Of a stretch of DNA of 64,000 bases, positions 54,653 to 63,381 are shown piece by piece. Origin of the DNA: CAYJAZ01 sp964369165. GTDB lineage: Bacteria; Desulfobacterota; Desulfovibrionia; Desulfovibrionales; Desulfovibrionaceae. The translations under genes and the position numbers were made by a program. The DNA lies in the NCBI GenBank assembly GCA_964369165.1, contig CAYJFE010000001.1:1-64000 (forward strand), read 5' to 3'. Under the pieces are notes generated by a model that was not told the origin of the DNA, did not search any database, and was given only the letters and a program-made list of their open reading frames with translations. Each line of letters opens with the position of its first letter. The stretch's first letter is position 1.

Positions 54653-55108
54653 ATGGAAAAAATACATCTTTCAAAAACCTTAGAACTTATTGGAATTGCA
54701 AAGAAATCGGAAAATCCGACACAAGCTTTGCCGCTCTTTTTATCGCCTGTTGCAGCAGGATTTCCCTCCCCCGCTGATGACTATCTTGATAAGAAACTTG
54801 ATCTGCACGAATACCTTATTCGCAACGAAGCGGCTACTTTCTTTTTGCGCGCACACGGCAATTCTATGATCAATGCTTCAATAAATGATGGCGACTTACT
54901 TATAGTGGACCGCTCCTATGAAGCTTCGCACAGGCGCATTGTCATTGCAGCGCTCGACGGAGAGCTAACAGTAAAGCGCATTTTACGCAAAAATAATAGG
55001 GTGTATCTTGCGCCAGAAAATCCTGATTATCCAGAAATTGACATCACAGAACAAGAATACATACATATTTGGGGTGTCGTAACAACTGTAATTCATTCAC
55101 TTTTATAA
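54653..55108 (+). CDS. umuD: UmuD-like S24 peptidase, Pol V accessory subunit
   Basis: A 151-residue protein of the LexA/UmuD family. The self-cleavage site is A-G in V-A-A-G-F-P-S-P-A, the nucleophile serine in H-G-N-S-M and the catalytic lysine in L-T-V-K-R-I. After RecA-stimulated cleavage, UmuD' joins UmuC in error-prone DNA polymerase V. The next gene, umuC, starts one base after its stop. An in-frame start downstream cannot be excluded because the likely promoter leaves no leader. Confidence 0.92.
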   Translation: MEKIHLSKTLELIGIAKKSENPTQALPLFLSPVAAGFPSPADDYLDKKLDLHEYLIRNEAATFFLRAHGNSMINASINDGDLLIVDRSYEASHRRIVIAALDGELTVKRILRKNNRVYLAPENPDYPEIDITEQEYIHIWGVVTTVIHSLL

Positions 55109-55109
55109 A

Positions 55110-56423
55110 ATGAACACAAAACAAAGTACAAAACTTTACGCTCTTGTCGATGCGAATAATTTCTACGCTTCTTGCGAAAAAATTTTCCGCCCAGACTTAG
55201 CTCATAAAGCCTTGGTTGTTCTTTCAAACAATGACGGCTGTATAGTTGCGCGCTCAAAGGAAGCCAAGGCCTTAGGTATAGGCATGGCAGAGCCTTATTT
55301 CAAGGTAAAAAGGCATTTAGAGCGTCATAATGTAGCTGTTTTTTCTTCTAACTACGCCCTTTATGGCGATATTTCGCAAAGAATTATCAGCATATTGGAA
55401 GATATGTGCCCCGAGGTGGATCAATATTCTATTGATGAAGCTTTTGTCAACCTTGACAATACATTAGCTATAAATGCCAAGGAGCTTGTCTTCGCGATTA
55501 AAGAACGCGTGGCAAAGTGGGTGGGCATTGATGTGTCCATAGGCCTTGCGCGTACACGAACCTTAGCTAAGCTTGCAAATTATCTAGCAAAAAAAGCAAA
55601 TGGCATCTATTATCTTGATGTTGATGACAAAAACTTTGATAAATATATAGAAAAAATCCCTGCAAGCGAAGTGTGGGGAATAGGCAGAAAATCAGCACAA
55701 AAACTTAAAATTGCAGGCATTTATACAGCACTCGACTTAAAAAATGCAGATTCGCAATGGCTGAGAAAAAATCTCTCTGTAACAGGCTGGAACACTCTTC
55801 TTGAATTGCGAGGCATTGAAGCTTGCGACATTCAATCCTTTGCAGCTAGTGAGCAAAATATTAGAAAAAGCCTTGTTTGCTCACGCTCTTTTCCTAAAAA
55901 AATCTATGATATCAAAGAGCTAGAAGAAGCTCTTTCACATTTCGCAACAAATGCAGCGCAAAGATTAAGAAAAGAAAATCTTCTAGCAGGCGGAATTGAA
56001 GTATCCATGCGCACTTCACGTCATGCAAAAAACGAAGAATTTTATGCTCCTTGCCTTCAAGTAAAATTTCATGAAGCAAACAATGACACTCGCTTATTTA
56101 TCAAAACTGCTCTAGAAGCCTTAAAAAAAATATATCAGCCACAAAGGCCTTTTGCAAAAGCTGGAATCATGCTTTTTGATATTGTGCATAAAAATAATGT
56201 TCAATCCTCCTTGCTTTCTTTGCAAGAAGAAAATAAAGAAAAGAAAAGAAAATCAACATCTTTAATGCACACACTCGATACAGTGAACCATAAATTTGGT
56301 AATCAAAGTATATATTTTGCATCAGAAGGTCAAAAAAATGCGTCTTGGCATATGCGGCAAGAGCAAAAATCTCAATCATATACAAGCTCTTGGAATAATT
56401 TGGCAAAAGCATGCTGCAAATAA
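55110..56423 (+). CDS. umuC: UmuC, catalytic subunit of translesion DNA polymerase V
   Basis: A 437-residue Y-family polymerase. Catalytic motifs: L-V-D-A-N-N-F-Y-A-S-C-E at the N-terminus and Y-S-I-D-E-A-F (near residue 108). The helix-hairpin-helix V-W-G-I-G-R-K-S-A is near 192, and there is a little-finger domain and a UmuC-type C-terminus. It copies past damaged bases with low fidelity during the SOS response. Tightly linked to umuD. Confidence 0.95.
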   Translation: MNTKQSTKLYALVDANNFYASCEKIFRPDLAHKALVVLSNNDGCIVARSKEAKALGIGMAEPYFKVKRHLERHNVAVFSSNYALYGDISQRIISILEDMCPEVDQYSIDEAFVNLDNTLAINAKELVFAIKERVAKWVGIDVSIGLARTRTLAKLANYLAKKANGIYYLDVDDKNFDKYIEKIPASEVWGIGRKSAQKLKIAGIYTALDLKNADSQWLRKNLSVTGWNTLLELRGIEACDIQSFAASEQNIRKSLVCSRSFPKKIYDIKELEEALSHFATNAAQRLRKENLLAGGIEVSMRTSRHAKNEEFYAPCLQVKFHEANNDTRLFIKTALEALKKIYQPQRPFAKAGIMLFDIVHKNNVQSSLLSLQEENKEKKRKSTSLMHTLDTVNHKFGNQSIYFASEGQKNASWHMRQEQKSQSYTSSWNNLAKACCK

Positions 56424-56478
56424 TTCTTCCTCTTTATAAACAAAAAGAAGATTGCACCATGATGTTATATACAGCTAT

Positions 56479-57117
56479 TTATTGGATAGGGCAATCAAGT
56501 ATTTGAATAAATTGAATATTTTCATCTAATTCTAGAATATTAATACAGGCATATTCTTGTGGAATTTCGCGCAATTTAGACTTATCAAGACCGAGTATAT
56601 CAGCAAGAATAATTCTATTCACAGCCTGATGGGCCACTATAAAAATATTTCTAACTTCTTCAAATTTTTCAAAGGCTTCAGTAGATTTATTCTGAGTTTT
56701 CAGCTCTTCACACAAAGTATTAAACTTCGGCAATACACGCTTAGACAAATCAGAAAAACTTTCCCCATGCGGCGGCGGAAAGTTAAAAAAATCCTCTCCT
56801 CTTTGCTTCCAAAGAAGGCTATCATGCTGTTTTATTTCAGCTTTGCTTTTTCCTTCCCAATTGCCTAAAGAAATTTCTGAAAATTCGTCAATTTTTACAG
56901 CTTGTATATTTTTGCTTTCCAGAATAATTTCAGCAGATTGCATAGCACGAGAAAGGGGGCTTACATAAACTTTTTCAAATATAATATCTTTCAATTGTTC
57001 GCGCCAGTAGTTTGCTTGAGAAATTCCAAGAATTGACAAGGGAAGATTATTTTTACCAATCATACAATTTTTCGTGTCTATATGGGCGTGCCTCATCAGA
57101 TAAATATAATATTTCAT
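56479..57117 (-). CDS. Histidine phosphatase (phosphoglycerate mutase-like)
   Basis: A 212-residue protein with the catalytic L-M-R-H-A-H near residue 8, a conserved S-P-L-S-R-A-M-Q-S-A and the second catalytic histidine in I-V-A-H-Q-A-V-N-R. Related to CobC/alpha-ribazole phosphatases and broad phosphatases; the substrate is unknown. An in-frame ATG at 57144 overlaps the upstream gene; ATG 57117 gives the usual short lead before R-H-A and a 10-bp spacer. It is the last gene of the right-hand cluster, suggesting a role in trimming a nucleotide or sugar phosphate there. Confidence 0.83.
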   Translation of the reverse strand: MKYYIYLMRHAHIDTKNCMIGKNNLPLSILGISQANYWREQLKDIIFEKVYVSPLSRAMQSAEIILESKNIQAVKIDEFSEISLGNWEGKSKAEIKQHDSLLWKQRGEDFFNFPPPHGESFSDLSKRVLPKFNTLCEELKTQNKSTEAFEKFEEVRNIFIVAHQAVNRIILADILGLDKSKLREIPQEYACINILELDENIQFIQILDCPIQ

Positions 57118-57127
57118 ACTCTTAGCT

Positions 57128-58441
57128 CTAGATATAATCTGCAAAAACTTTCAAACATTCTTCTTCAAAAGGGTGAAATGTTGGAGTATTGACAATATCA
57201 TAAACTTGGCAATTAGATTTATTTTCAAACCACTCAATCACTCTTTTAGCAGCTTTGGTACGCATTTCTAAAGCTTTTATGGCCTCAACATCATTTTCAA
57301 ATCTTTGTCTTACGCGTGCTGTGCGTTCTTCAAGAGAAACAAATTCATTGCCAGCATAAAATCTATCCGCAATAAATACACATAAGCAAGCATAAAAACA
57401 GGAGATATCATTCAGAGGAGAGTCATCCAGAAGTGTCGTAAAAGAAAATAGGTCACTGTATTCTAAAGAAAGTTTTTTATAGAAAGATTGAGATAAATCC
57501 ATATGAGTCCCTATAGGACAGGCAAGCGAATTGTAACCCAGTGAAAACAAAAGTTTTTCACCTTTCTTTGGATGGTCTGACTCTTTTTTCTTTATATCAT
57601 GTAAAAGTCCGCCAATTAATGAAAATTGCGGTTTTAATTCTGGAATATCAAGCAATAAAGCCAAACGAAATGCCGCAAGCCCTACTCTCAAAGAGTGCTT
57701 GATTGTCTTCGTTGCAAGATTTTCATTCTTCATTAAAACTAAACATTCTTTAAAAGAAAGAAGTTCACGATTTACAGTAAAGTCTAAAAAATCCAAAGCT
57801 TTATAATACCCTTCTTCCTCGTCTATATCAGATAAAATACCTTCATCGTGAAGAGAAATTCTATCAAGACCTGGAAGGTTTGCAAAATAACCACGCAGTC
57901 CATTATTTCCTGAATAATTACAAATATTTTTAAAGTGTTCATACCCAATAAGAGGAGGATGACCATCTTTGCCGTCAAAATTTGCTAAGAGAATTTTACT
58001 AGTTGAAGAAGTTTTATATGCTGTTATCATTGACTGAATTGTAGAAAAGTGAATCAAGGCCGCATCGACAGGCATAAGAAAAGTAGCAGAAAAATTTTTG
58101 TTTGAAGAAAGCAATGCTTTAAAAGCGCACTGCACAGAAGTGAACATTCCTTTTTCATACTCTTTGTTTTCTACAAAATTAATGTTCAGTTTTTCACCTT
58201 GAATTTCTTCGTAATATTCATCAATAATAGCTTGAGATATTTTATCTTTTTCAAAACCTAGAACTATAAAAATATTACAAACATTAGACTTCAAACAAGC
58301 TTCGATAGGAGCAAAAATCATTGCTTTGTACAGAGCAAAGGGCAATAAAGATTTTAATCCAAGTGTCATGCGTGAAGAATAGCCAGCCGCTAAAATGATA
58401 GCAGAAAAATTTTCATCTGTATCTAGGTTATTGATATTCAT
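57128..58441 (-). CDS. MobA-like nucleotidyltransferase fused to an HD domain
   Basis: A 437-residue fusion. The N-terminal half is a MobA/MocA-type NTP transferase (A-I-I-L-A-A-G-Y-S-S-R-M, then L-M-P-V-D-A-A, G-H-P-P-L-I-G). From about 235 an HD-type phosphohydrolase domain carries H-S-L-R-V-G and L-L-H-D-I-K-K. MocA-type enzymes attach CMP to molybdopterin for xanthine dehydrogenase-family hydroxylases. This fusion fits the family I know as DVU_1551 NTP transferase. Its start abuts the stop of the XdhC-like gene without spacer. Confidence 0.83.
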   Translation of the reverse strand: MNINNLDTDENFSAIILAAGYSSRMTLGLKSLLPFALYKAMIFAPIEACLKSNVCNIFIVLGFEKDKISQAIIDEYYEEIQGEKLNINFVENKEYEKGMFTSVQCAFKALLSSNKNFSATFLMPVDAALIHFSTIQSMITAYKTSSTSKILLANFDGKDGHPPLIGYEHFKNICNYSGNNGLRGYFANLPGLDRISLHDEGILSDIDEEEGYYKALDFLDFTVNRELLSFKECLVLMKNENLATKTIKHSLRVGLAAFRLALLLDIPELKPQFSLIGGLLHDIKKKESDHPKKGEKLLFSLGYNSLACPIGTHMDLSQSFYKKLSLEYSDLFSFTTLLDDSPLNDISCFYACLCVFIADRFYAGNEFVSLEERTARVRQRFENDVEAIKALEMRTKAAKRVIEWFENKSNCQVYDIVNTPTFHPFEEECLKVFADYI

Positions 58442-59581
58442 CTATAAAACACCAGCTCGCCATTGAATCAACTCCGCACAAATACTGATAGCGATTTCTT
58501 CAGGCGTTTGAGCTCCTATGTTAAGTCCTATAGGTGAGTGAATTTTTTTGAAATCTTCTTCATTATAACCATTTTCAAGCAAGAAAGCATAAGTGCTTTG
58601 ACGCTTTGTTTTGCTACCTATCATACCAAAATAACCAGGCTTTGTTTTCAAAGCAGCGGCCAAAACATCTCTATCTCTTGCATGCCCACGTGTGAGAATT
58701 ACAATACCATCTTTTTCGCTTATATTCACGCTTTGAAGATATTTTGCAATTTCTTCTTCTTCAAGTGAAGGCAAAACAACTGTCGTAGCCGATGGAAATC
58801 TTTGAGGATTTGCAAACTCTGCTCTATCGTCGAGTGCAATTGTTGTAAAATCTAAATAAGAGCTGATCTTAGCAAGCTCGCAAGAAACGTGGCCTGCGCC
58901 AAAAAGATACAAAGTATATTTTTTTTCTATTTTTTCAAATACATACTCGCAATTATCTTTACTATAGTTTTTTATAATTTTAGAAGTCTTTTGTTCATCA
59001 AGATAAGCTTTCACATCTTGAGTAAGATGCCCTAAACCTTTGGATTTATGAGCCTTGTCATCTTTAAAGAGTAGAGCTTTCACAAGATTTACTTCAAGTT
59101 GATCTTCTAACTGTTCACTTGAAGATTCCACTCGCTCTTGTAGGCTGTTAATTTTATGCACTTGTTTACTTGGTTCAATGCGCGTCATCAAAATGCAATT
59201 ATCTCCTTGACAATCAGCATCTAAAAGTTCTTTATATAATTCAATATTTTCTTTAGTTGGTTGAATAAATTCTAAAAGCAGACGAAGGTCACCGCCACAA
59301 ACCATGTCCATGTCTGTGGGTTTTGCACTGCCCTTCAAGTCAAAATAAGTAATAAAAGCAGCATTTTCCTTAGCATTCACGTGCATAGTATAGGCCATAT
59401 TTATAGCTTTTGCTTCATATAAGCCACCGCCAATTGTGCCAAGTATACTTTTATCTTGTCGCACAAGCATTTTCGCACCCGCAGTTCTTGGTGTAGAGCC
59501 ATTATGCTCAATAATTGTCACTTCAACTAAAGCTTCTTTTTGATTGAGAATTTCATAAATATTTTTATAAAGAGTTTTCAT
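58442..59581 (-). CDS. XdhC/CoxI-family maturation protein
   Basis: A 379-residue protein. N-terminal XdhC_CoxI domain (V-E-V-T-I-I-E-H-N-G-S-T-P-R and G-T-I-G-G-G-L-Y-E-A, then M-V-C-G-G-D-L) and C-terminal Rossmann domain (L-F-G-A-G-H-V-S-C-E-L-A; T-R-G-H-A-R-D; M-I-G-S-K-T-K). XdhC binds molybdenum cofactor and directs its sulfuration and insertion into xanthine dehydrogenase-type enzymes. Together with the MobA-HD fusion it points to maturation of a molybdenum hydroxylase encoded elsewhere. RBS AAGGA precedes the ATG. Confidence 0.9.
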   Translation of the reverse strand: MKTLYKNIYEILNQKEALVEVTIIEHNGSTPRTAGAKMLVRQDKSILGTIGGGLYEAKAINMAYTMHVNAKENAAFITYFDLKGSAKPTDMDMVCGGDLRLLLEFIQPTKENIELYKELLDADCQGDNCILMTRIEPSKQVHKINSLQERVESSSEQLEDQLEVNLVKALLFKDDKAHKSKGLGHLTQDVKAYLDEQKTSKIIKNYSKDNCEYVFEKIEKKYTLYLFGAGHVSCELAKISSYLDFTTIALDDRAEFANPQRFPSATTVVLPSLEEEEIAKYLQSVNISEKDGIVILTRGHARDRDVLAAALKTKPGYFGMIGSKTKRQSTYAFLLENGYNEEDFKKIHSPIGLNIGAQTPEEIAISICAELIQWRAGVL

Positions 59582-59605
59582 AGCAAATCCTTTTTTTGAT
59601 AAGAA

Positions 59606-61264
59606 TTAGAAGAGATTACCTGAAAGGTTACGTATACGTTTTTTAGCTGTCACAAGATTATTTTGTGTTTTTGCTGAATTAAGCAGTGAATCAAAAGCAT
59701 TTTTAGTAGAACAAAGATTAGAATTTTTATCAAGTAAATTTTCTTGTGGAGAATTATTTTCAAAAATTTCAAAATATTTTTCCATTGAACACATATAAAA
59801 TCTATGACAAAATTTATCATTATCAATCATTTTATTTTGAACTTCATTTCTTTGTGTATCAGAAAACTCAGCAAGTGAAAACTTTTCAGAAAAGACAACA
59901 GAAAGTTCATTGAAGTTCACCACCTTAGAGTCGTTTTCAGATTCAGTTTGTATTCCTATAAGCAAAATATTTTCATTGAGTTTTGAATCACAAAAAATAC
60001 AAATATCGAAGTCAGAAATTTTGAAGGCTGTGTAATTATAAAAGAATTCTTGAAAATCGATCAAATGTAAAAACATCTCTTGACTTAACTTTACTCCTTG
60101 CTCAATTCTTCCGTAAACCTCTACACATGGCAAGATTGATCCACAGGCACACTCATCTGTGACAATACGCGCTCTATCACCTGTTTTGTAGCGAATAAGC
60201 GGCATAGCTTCTCTTGTGAGAGTTGTGATAACAAGTTCTCCAAAAAGTCCATCTTCAAGAGATTTGCCATTTTCATCAATGATTTCAGCATATAAATCAA
60301 GCGCACGCAGATGTAAAGCTTTATGCTCCACACATTCAACTGCGCCAGCAAAGCCAAATTCAGTAATACCGTAATGATTAAAAACTTCGCACAAAAAATC
60401 TTGCGAAATTTGCTTTTTTACAGCTTGAGAAGCCGTATCTCCGCTAAGGAGAACACTTCTAAGTTTATGCTTAAGTTTATGACTATGCATATGATTTGAA
60501 AGTGCTGCCATATGCCAAGGTAAGCCCACCAAGCAAGTTGCATCAAAGTCAATAACCATCTCTGCAAGCTTTGCATAATCGGTGCTAAAAGGTAAAACCT
60601 TGCAAGGAATATTCAATCTTTCCATGGCAATAGAAAACAAATAACCAATACTTCCCACTCTCTCGCCCGACATCAACATCAAAACTTTTTCATCACTTTT
60701 CCGCAAAATATACTGCATCCCAAAAAAGAAAAACTGAATCGTGCTTTCAAAATCTTTTAGAGTACAATAAATGCGCTTTCTTAAGGATGAATTTTTTGAG
60801 CTTGTACCAGAACTTTCAACACTCACCAAACCTTCAATTTCGTCTTGACTTATAGCGAGCAAAGAAAGACTATCATTTATAATATCAGTTGCTTGCGTAA
60901 AAGGAAGTTTTGATATAGCCGCCTTCAACATTTTGTCTAATTGGCTAGAATTGAAAATATCAGATTGTTTAGCAAAAGAAAGCTCTTCAAGTTTTTCATT
61001 AAAATTTAGGGGTAAGTCTTTATAAAAGCTAGAATTTTTCTTAGCATAAGCCCCCATCTCTAAAAAAGCTTCGTATTGCCATTTAGTCAAGGCATCTCTT
61101 AACTTAACTTTACTATCAAACTCTGTCGAATAATAATGCTCTAAAAAAGATTTTAATTTATAATCTAGACCATAAGAAGAAATTTCTGACAAATTATACT
61201 CATTTAGTGATGAGTTTCTAATAGCTCGATAACTTGCATAAAAATTATTAAAAAAATCTGACAT
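59606..61264 (-). CDS. AMP-dependent CoA ligase-like protein (PaaK type)
   Basis: A 552-residue protein related to phenylacetate-CoA ligase. The P-loop is S-S-G-T-S-S-K-N-S (near 155), adenylation motifs Y-G-I-T-E-F-G and Y-K-T-G-D-R-A are present, and a C-terminal lid is partly divergent. About 70 C-terminal residues form an extra polar tail. The substrate is unknown; the gene neighbours XdhC and a radical SAM enzyme, as in the family I recall as DVU_1553. Only 9 bp separate it from the radical SAM gene. Confidence 0.82.
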   Translation of the reverse strand: MSDFFNNFYASYRAIRNSSLNEYNLSEISSYGLDYKLKSFLEHYYSTEFDSKVKLRDALTKWQYEAFLEMGAYAKKNSSFYKDLPLNFNEKLEELSFAKQSDIFNSSQLDKMLKAAISKLPFTQATDIINDSLSLLAISQDEIEGLVSVESSGTSSKNSSLRKRIYCTLKDFESTIQFFFFGMQYILRKSDEKVLMLMSGERVGSIGYLFSIAMERLNIPCKVLPFSTDYAKLAEMVIDFDATCLVGLPWHMAALSNHMHSHKLKHKLRSVLLSGDTASQAVKKQISQDFLCEVFNHYGITEFGFAGAVECVEHKALHLRALDLYAEIIDENGKSLEDGLFGELVITTLTREAMPLIRYKTGDRARIVTDECACGSILPCVEVYGRIEQGVKLSQEMFLHLIDFQEFFYNYTAFKISDFDICIFCDSKLNENILLIGIQTESENDSKVVNFNELSVVFSEKFSLAEFSDTQRNEVQNKMIDNDKFCHRFYMCSMEKYFEIFENNSPQENLLDKNSNLCSTKNAFDSLLNSAKTQNNLVTAKKRIRNLSGNLF

Positions 61265-61273
61265 TTCAAGAGC

Positions 61274-62629
61274 CTAACTATCCCTGTAGAGAGATTTTCC
61301 CTCTAAAGAAGTGAGATTGTACGCACAAAAAGGAATCAACTTTTCTTCGCCATCAAAAATATGAACACAACAATTTTGTAATCGCTCTAAATCAAGCGTG
61401 TGTATGTCTTGAAATGCCATGCAGGAAATACTAAAAGTCTTAGCTCTTGCTTTTGCTAAAAACTCATCAAAAGCGTTAACTTTATAGTTTTCCATACTAT
61501 TTGCTTTTACATTGTCAGGATTTTCAGGATTTTTCCAAGAATGTATTGTCGTTTCTATACTTCTTTTAGGAGCATCATCTCTTTCTATAAGTTCACAGTC
61601 ACAAGCATTTCTATCTTTGTGTATATATTCAAGCCCTTGATTTTCTGTAACATAATAGCGACAACTAAAAGAACAAAGACTATGCTCACAAGAAGAAGGT
61701 ACAGCATCTTCTAGTGCAATTCTTCCCCTACTCTGTTCTGATAATTTCTGTATAACCTCTGGTAATGTAATATGTTTTTTATTTTGAGCTAAAGCATTTC
61801 TGCCTGCAAAAGTCATTGGTTGTAAATGTATACCGCGAACTGCGGGAAAATGATTCAATGCAAAATCAAGCAAATCACCAAGATTATTATCATTTACGCC
61901 TTCAACAAGAGTTGTAACAAGCACTACTCCAAGCTTTGCTTCTTTGCAATTTTCTATGGCTTTCATCTTTATTTCTTGCAAGGATTTACCGCGTATTTCT
62001 TTATGAATTTCATCATTCGTTCCATCAAATTGAAGAAAAACCCATGATAATCCAGCAGCTTTCAAAGCCTTTGCTAAATTTTTATCCTTTGCAAGCAAGA
62101 GCCCATTTGTATTGAGTTGTACAGCGGAAAATAATGCTGAAGCATACTCCACAAGTTCAATCAAATTCGGATAGAGCGTTGGCTCGCCTCCTGAAAGTTG
62201 TAAAATAGACTTAGAGATGGATTGACTAAGAAAGTCAATTTTCTTTTTCATGTCATCCAAAGAAATAAATGAATTCAGTGTATTGCTACTTTTTGAATCA
62301 GCAAAACATACAGGGCAATTCAAATTACAAACATCACAAATTTCTAAAAGAACAGTACAAGTTTTTTGGCTATGTTCACTACAAAGTCCGCAATGTTGTG
62401 GACATTCTAAATGCCTATGGACTCTCTCTTGTATTTGTTTTGCTAAAGGGGCATTTTTTTTTACCCATGCCTTATAATCAGGTTTACCTTTCCAAAAAAC
62501 AGATGCAAATTCACCATGTTGTGGGCAATTCTTAACAATGCTGACTTCATCATTCAGCCCTTGTATTTCTGCCTCTATATTATTCATACATAAAGGACAC
62601 AGTGAACGAGTTTTAGCTAAAATTTCCAT
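61274..62629 (-). CDS. Radical SAM protein with N-terminal cysteine region (TrsS-like)
   Basis: A 451-residue protein. The N-terminus has zinc-ribbon-like C-P-L-C and later C-P-Q-H-C-G-L-C cysteines. The radical SAM motif C-D-V-C-N-L-N-C-P-V-C follows (CX3CX2C near residue 107), then L-S-G-G-E-P-T. A further cysteine cluster appears near 310-340 (C-E-H-S-L-C-S-F-S-C, C-D-C), probably an auxiliary cluster. The layout is like MJ0619-type enzymes and the Desulfovibrio family I know as TrsS. The substrate is unknown. Confidence 0.82.
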   Translation of the reverse strand: MEILAKTRSLCPLCMNNIEAEIQGLNDEVSIVKNCPQHGEFASVFWKGKPDYKAWVKKNAPLAKQIQERVHRHLECPQHCGLCSEHSQKTCTVLLEICDVCNLNCPVCFADSKSSNTLNSFISLDDMKKKIDFLSQSISKSILQLSGGEPTLYPNLIELVEYASALFSAVQLNTNGLLLAKDKNLAKALKAAGLSWVFLQFDGTNDEIHKEIRGKSLQEIKMKAIENCKEAKLGVVLVTTLVEGVNDNNLGDLLDFALNHFPAVRGIHLQPMTFAGRNALAQNKKHITLPEVIQKLSEQSRGRIALEDAVPSSCEHSLCSFSCRYYVTENQGLEYIHKDRNACDCELIERDDAPKRSIETTIHSWKNPENPDNVKANSMENYKVNAFDEFLAKARAKTFSISCMAFQDIHTLDLERLQNCCVHIFDGEEKLIPFCAYNLTSLEGKSLYRDS

Positions 62630-62661
62630 GTAAACCTAAGTTAGACTTCTCTTTACTTTTA

Positions 62662-63138
62662 TTATATTGAAGAAGGAATTTCATAGGGATCAATACCGTA
62701 TTCTACAAGCAATGTCAAGCATTTATCCCAAACTTTTGCGACTATCACTCCGCACGCTTCCCCCCCCATTTTTCTTTCTGGGCAAGGATTATTTTCGCTA
62801 GGTACACAGTTCGCAATTCCTAAAAGTTCATCACAATTACTATATTGAAATTCTTCTTTAAACCAAGTGGTCAAATCTTCCCAAAGCATGGCTTCTTCTT
62901 TCTTACTTTGATCTAAATCGCTACCTTTAGCTGTGTACATAGAAAGCAAGCAATAACCGCCTACCAAAGCTCCGCACGTTTGTCCTGTATCAGCAATGCC
63001 TTGAGAAAGCGCACTCATGGCCCTTATCAGCATTTCATTTTCTTCGCCAATCATTCTTAGAGTGCCGAGCATCACAATTTGTGCACAAGTGTAGCCCTTA
63101 CTTCCAAGCTCTAAAGCTAAAATTTGACTATCAGTCAT
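62662..63138 (-). CDS. C-GCAxxG-C-C family protein
   Basis: A 158-residue cysteine-rich protein: K-G-Y-T-C-A-Q at the N-terminus, G-Q-T-C-G-A-L-V-G-G-Y-C in the middle and C-D, C-V-P, C-P-E, E-A-C-G towards the end. This is the C-GCAxxG-C-C pattern that probably binds a metal or Fe-S centre. It corresponds by order to the DVU_1555-type member of the cluster. RBS AGAGG lies before the ATG. Confidence 0.8.
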   Translation of the reverse strand: MTDSQILALELGSKGYTCAQIVMLGTLRMIGEENEMLIRAMSALSQGIADTGQTCGALVGGYCLLSMYTAKGSDLDQSKKEEAMLWEDLTTWFKEEFQYSNCDELLGIANCVPSENNPCPERKMGGEACGVIVAKVWDKCLTLLVEYGIDPYEIPSSI

Positions 63139-63159
63139 AAGAACCTCTAATTAAAATAA

Positions 63160-63372
63160 TTACTTATCTTCTAATATCCCTTCAACTTCTTTCATCTTAC
63201 CCATAGCCAATTCAGGCGGGATAAATGTAAAACCGCACTCTCTACAGCGTGGCAACTCAACCTGAAAACTTCCGCCCATATATTTGATATCGACAGGGAG
63301 AATTTCAAGTTCTGACTTACATTGCTGGCATCTAAAACCTTGAGATGTAATATCTTTTACTTCTGCTTTCAT
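63160..63372 (-). CDS. Small rubredoxin-like / zinc-ribbon redox protein
   Basis: A 70-residue protein with two CXXC pairs, C-Q-Q-C (18-21) and C-R-E-C (42-45), in a rubredoxin-like arrangement with 20 residues between. It fits the DVU_1557-type redox protein of the same cluster. Probably an electron carrier or metal-binding helper for the radical SAM step. RBS AAGGAA precedes the ATG. Confidence 0.77.
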   Translation of the reverse strand: MKAEVKDITSQGFRCQQCKSELEILPVDIKYMGGSFQVELPRCRECGFTFIPPELAMGKMKEVEGILEDK

Positions 63373-63381
63373 AAAAATTCC

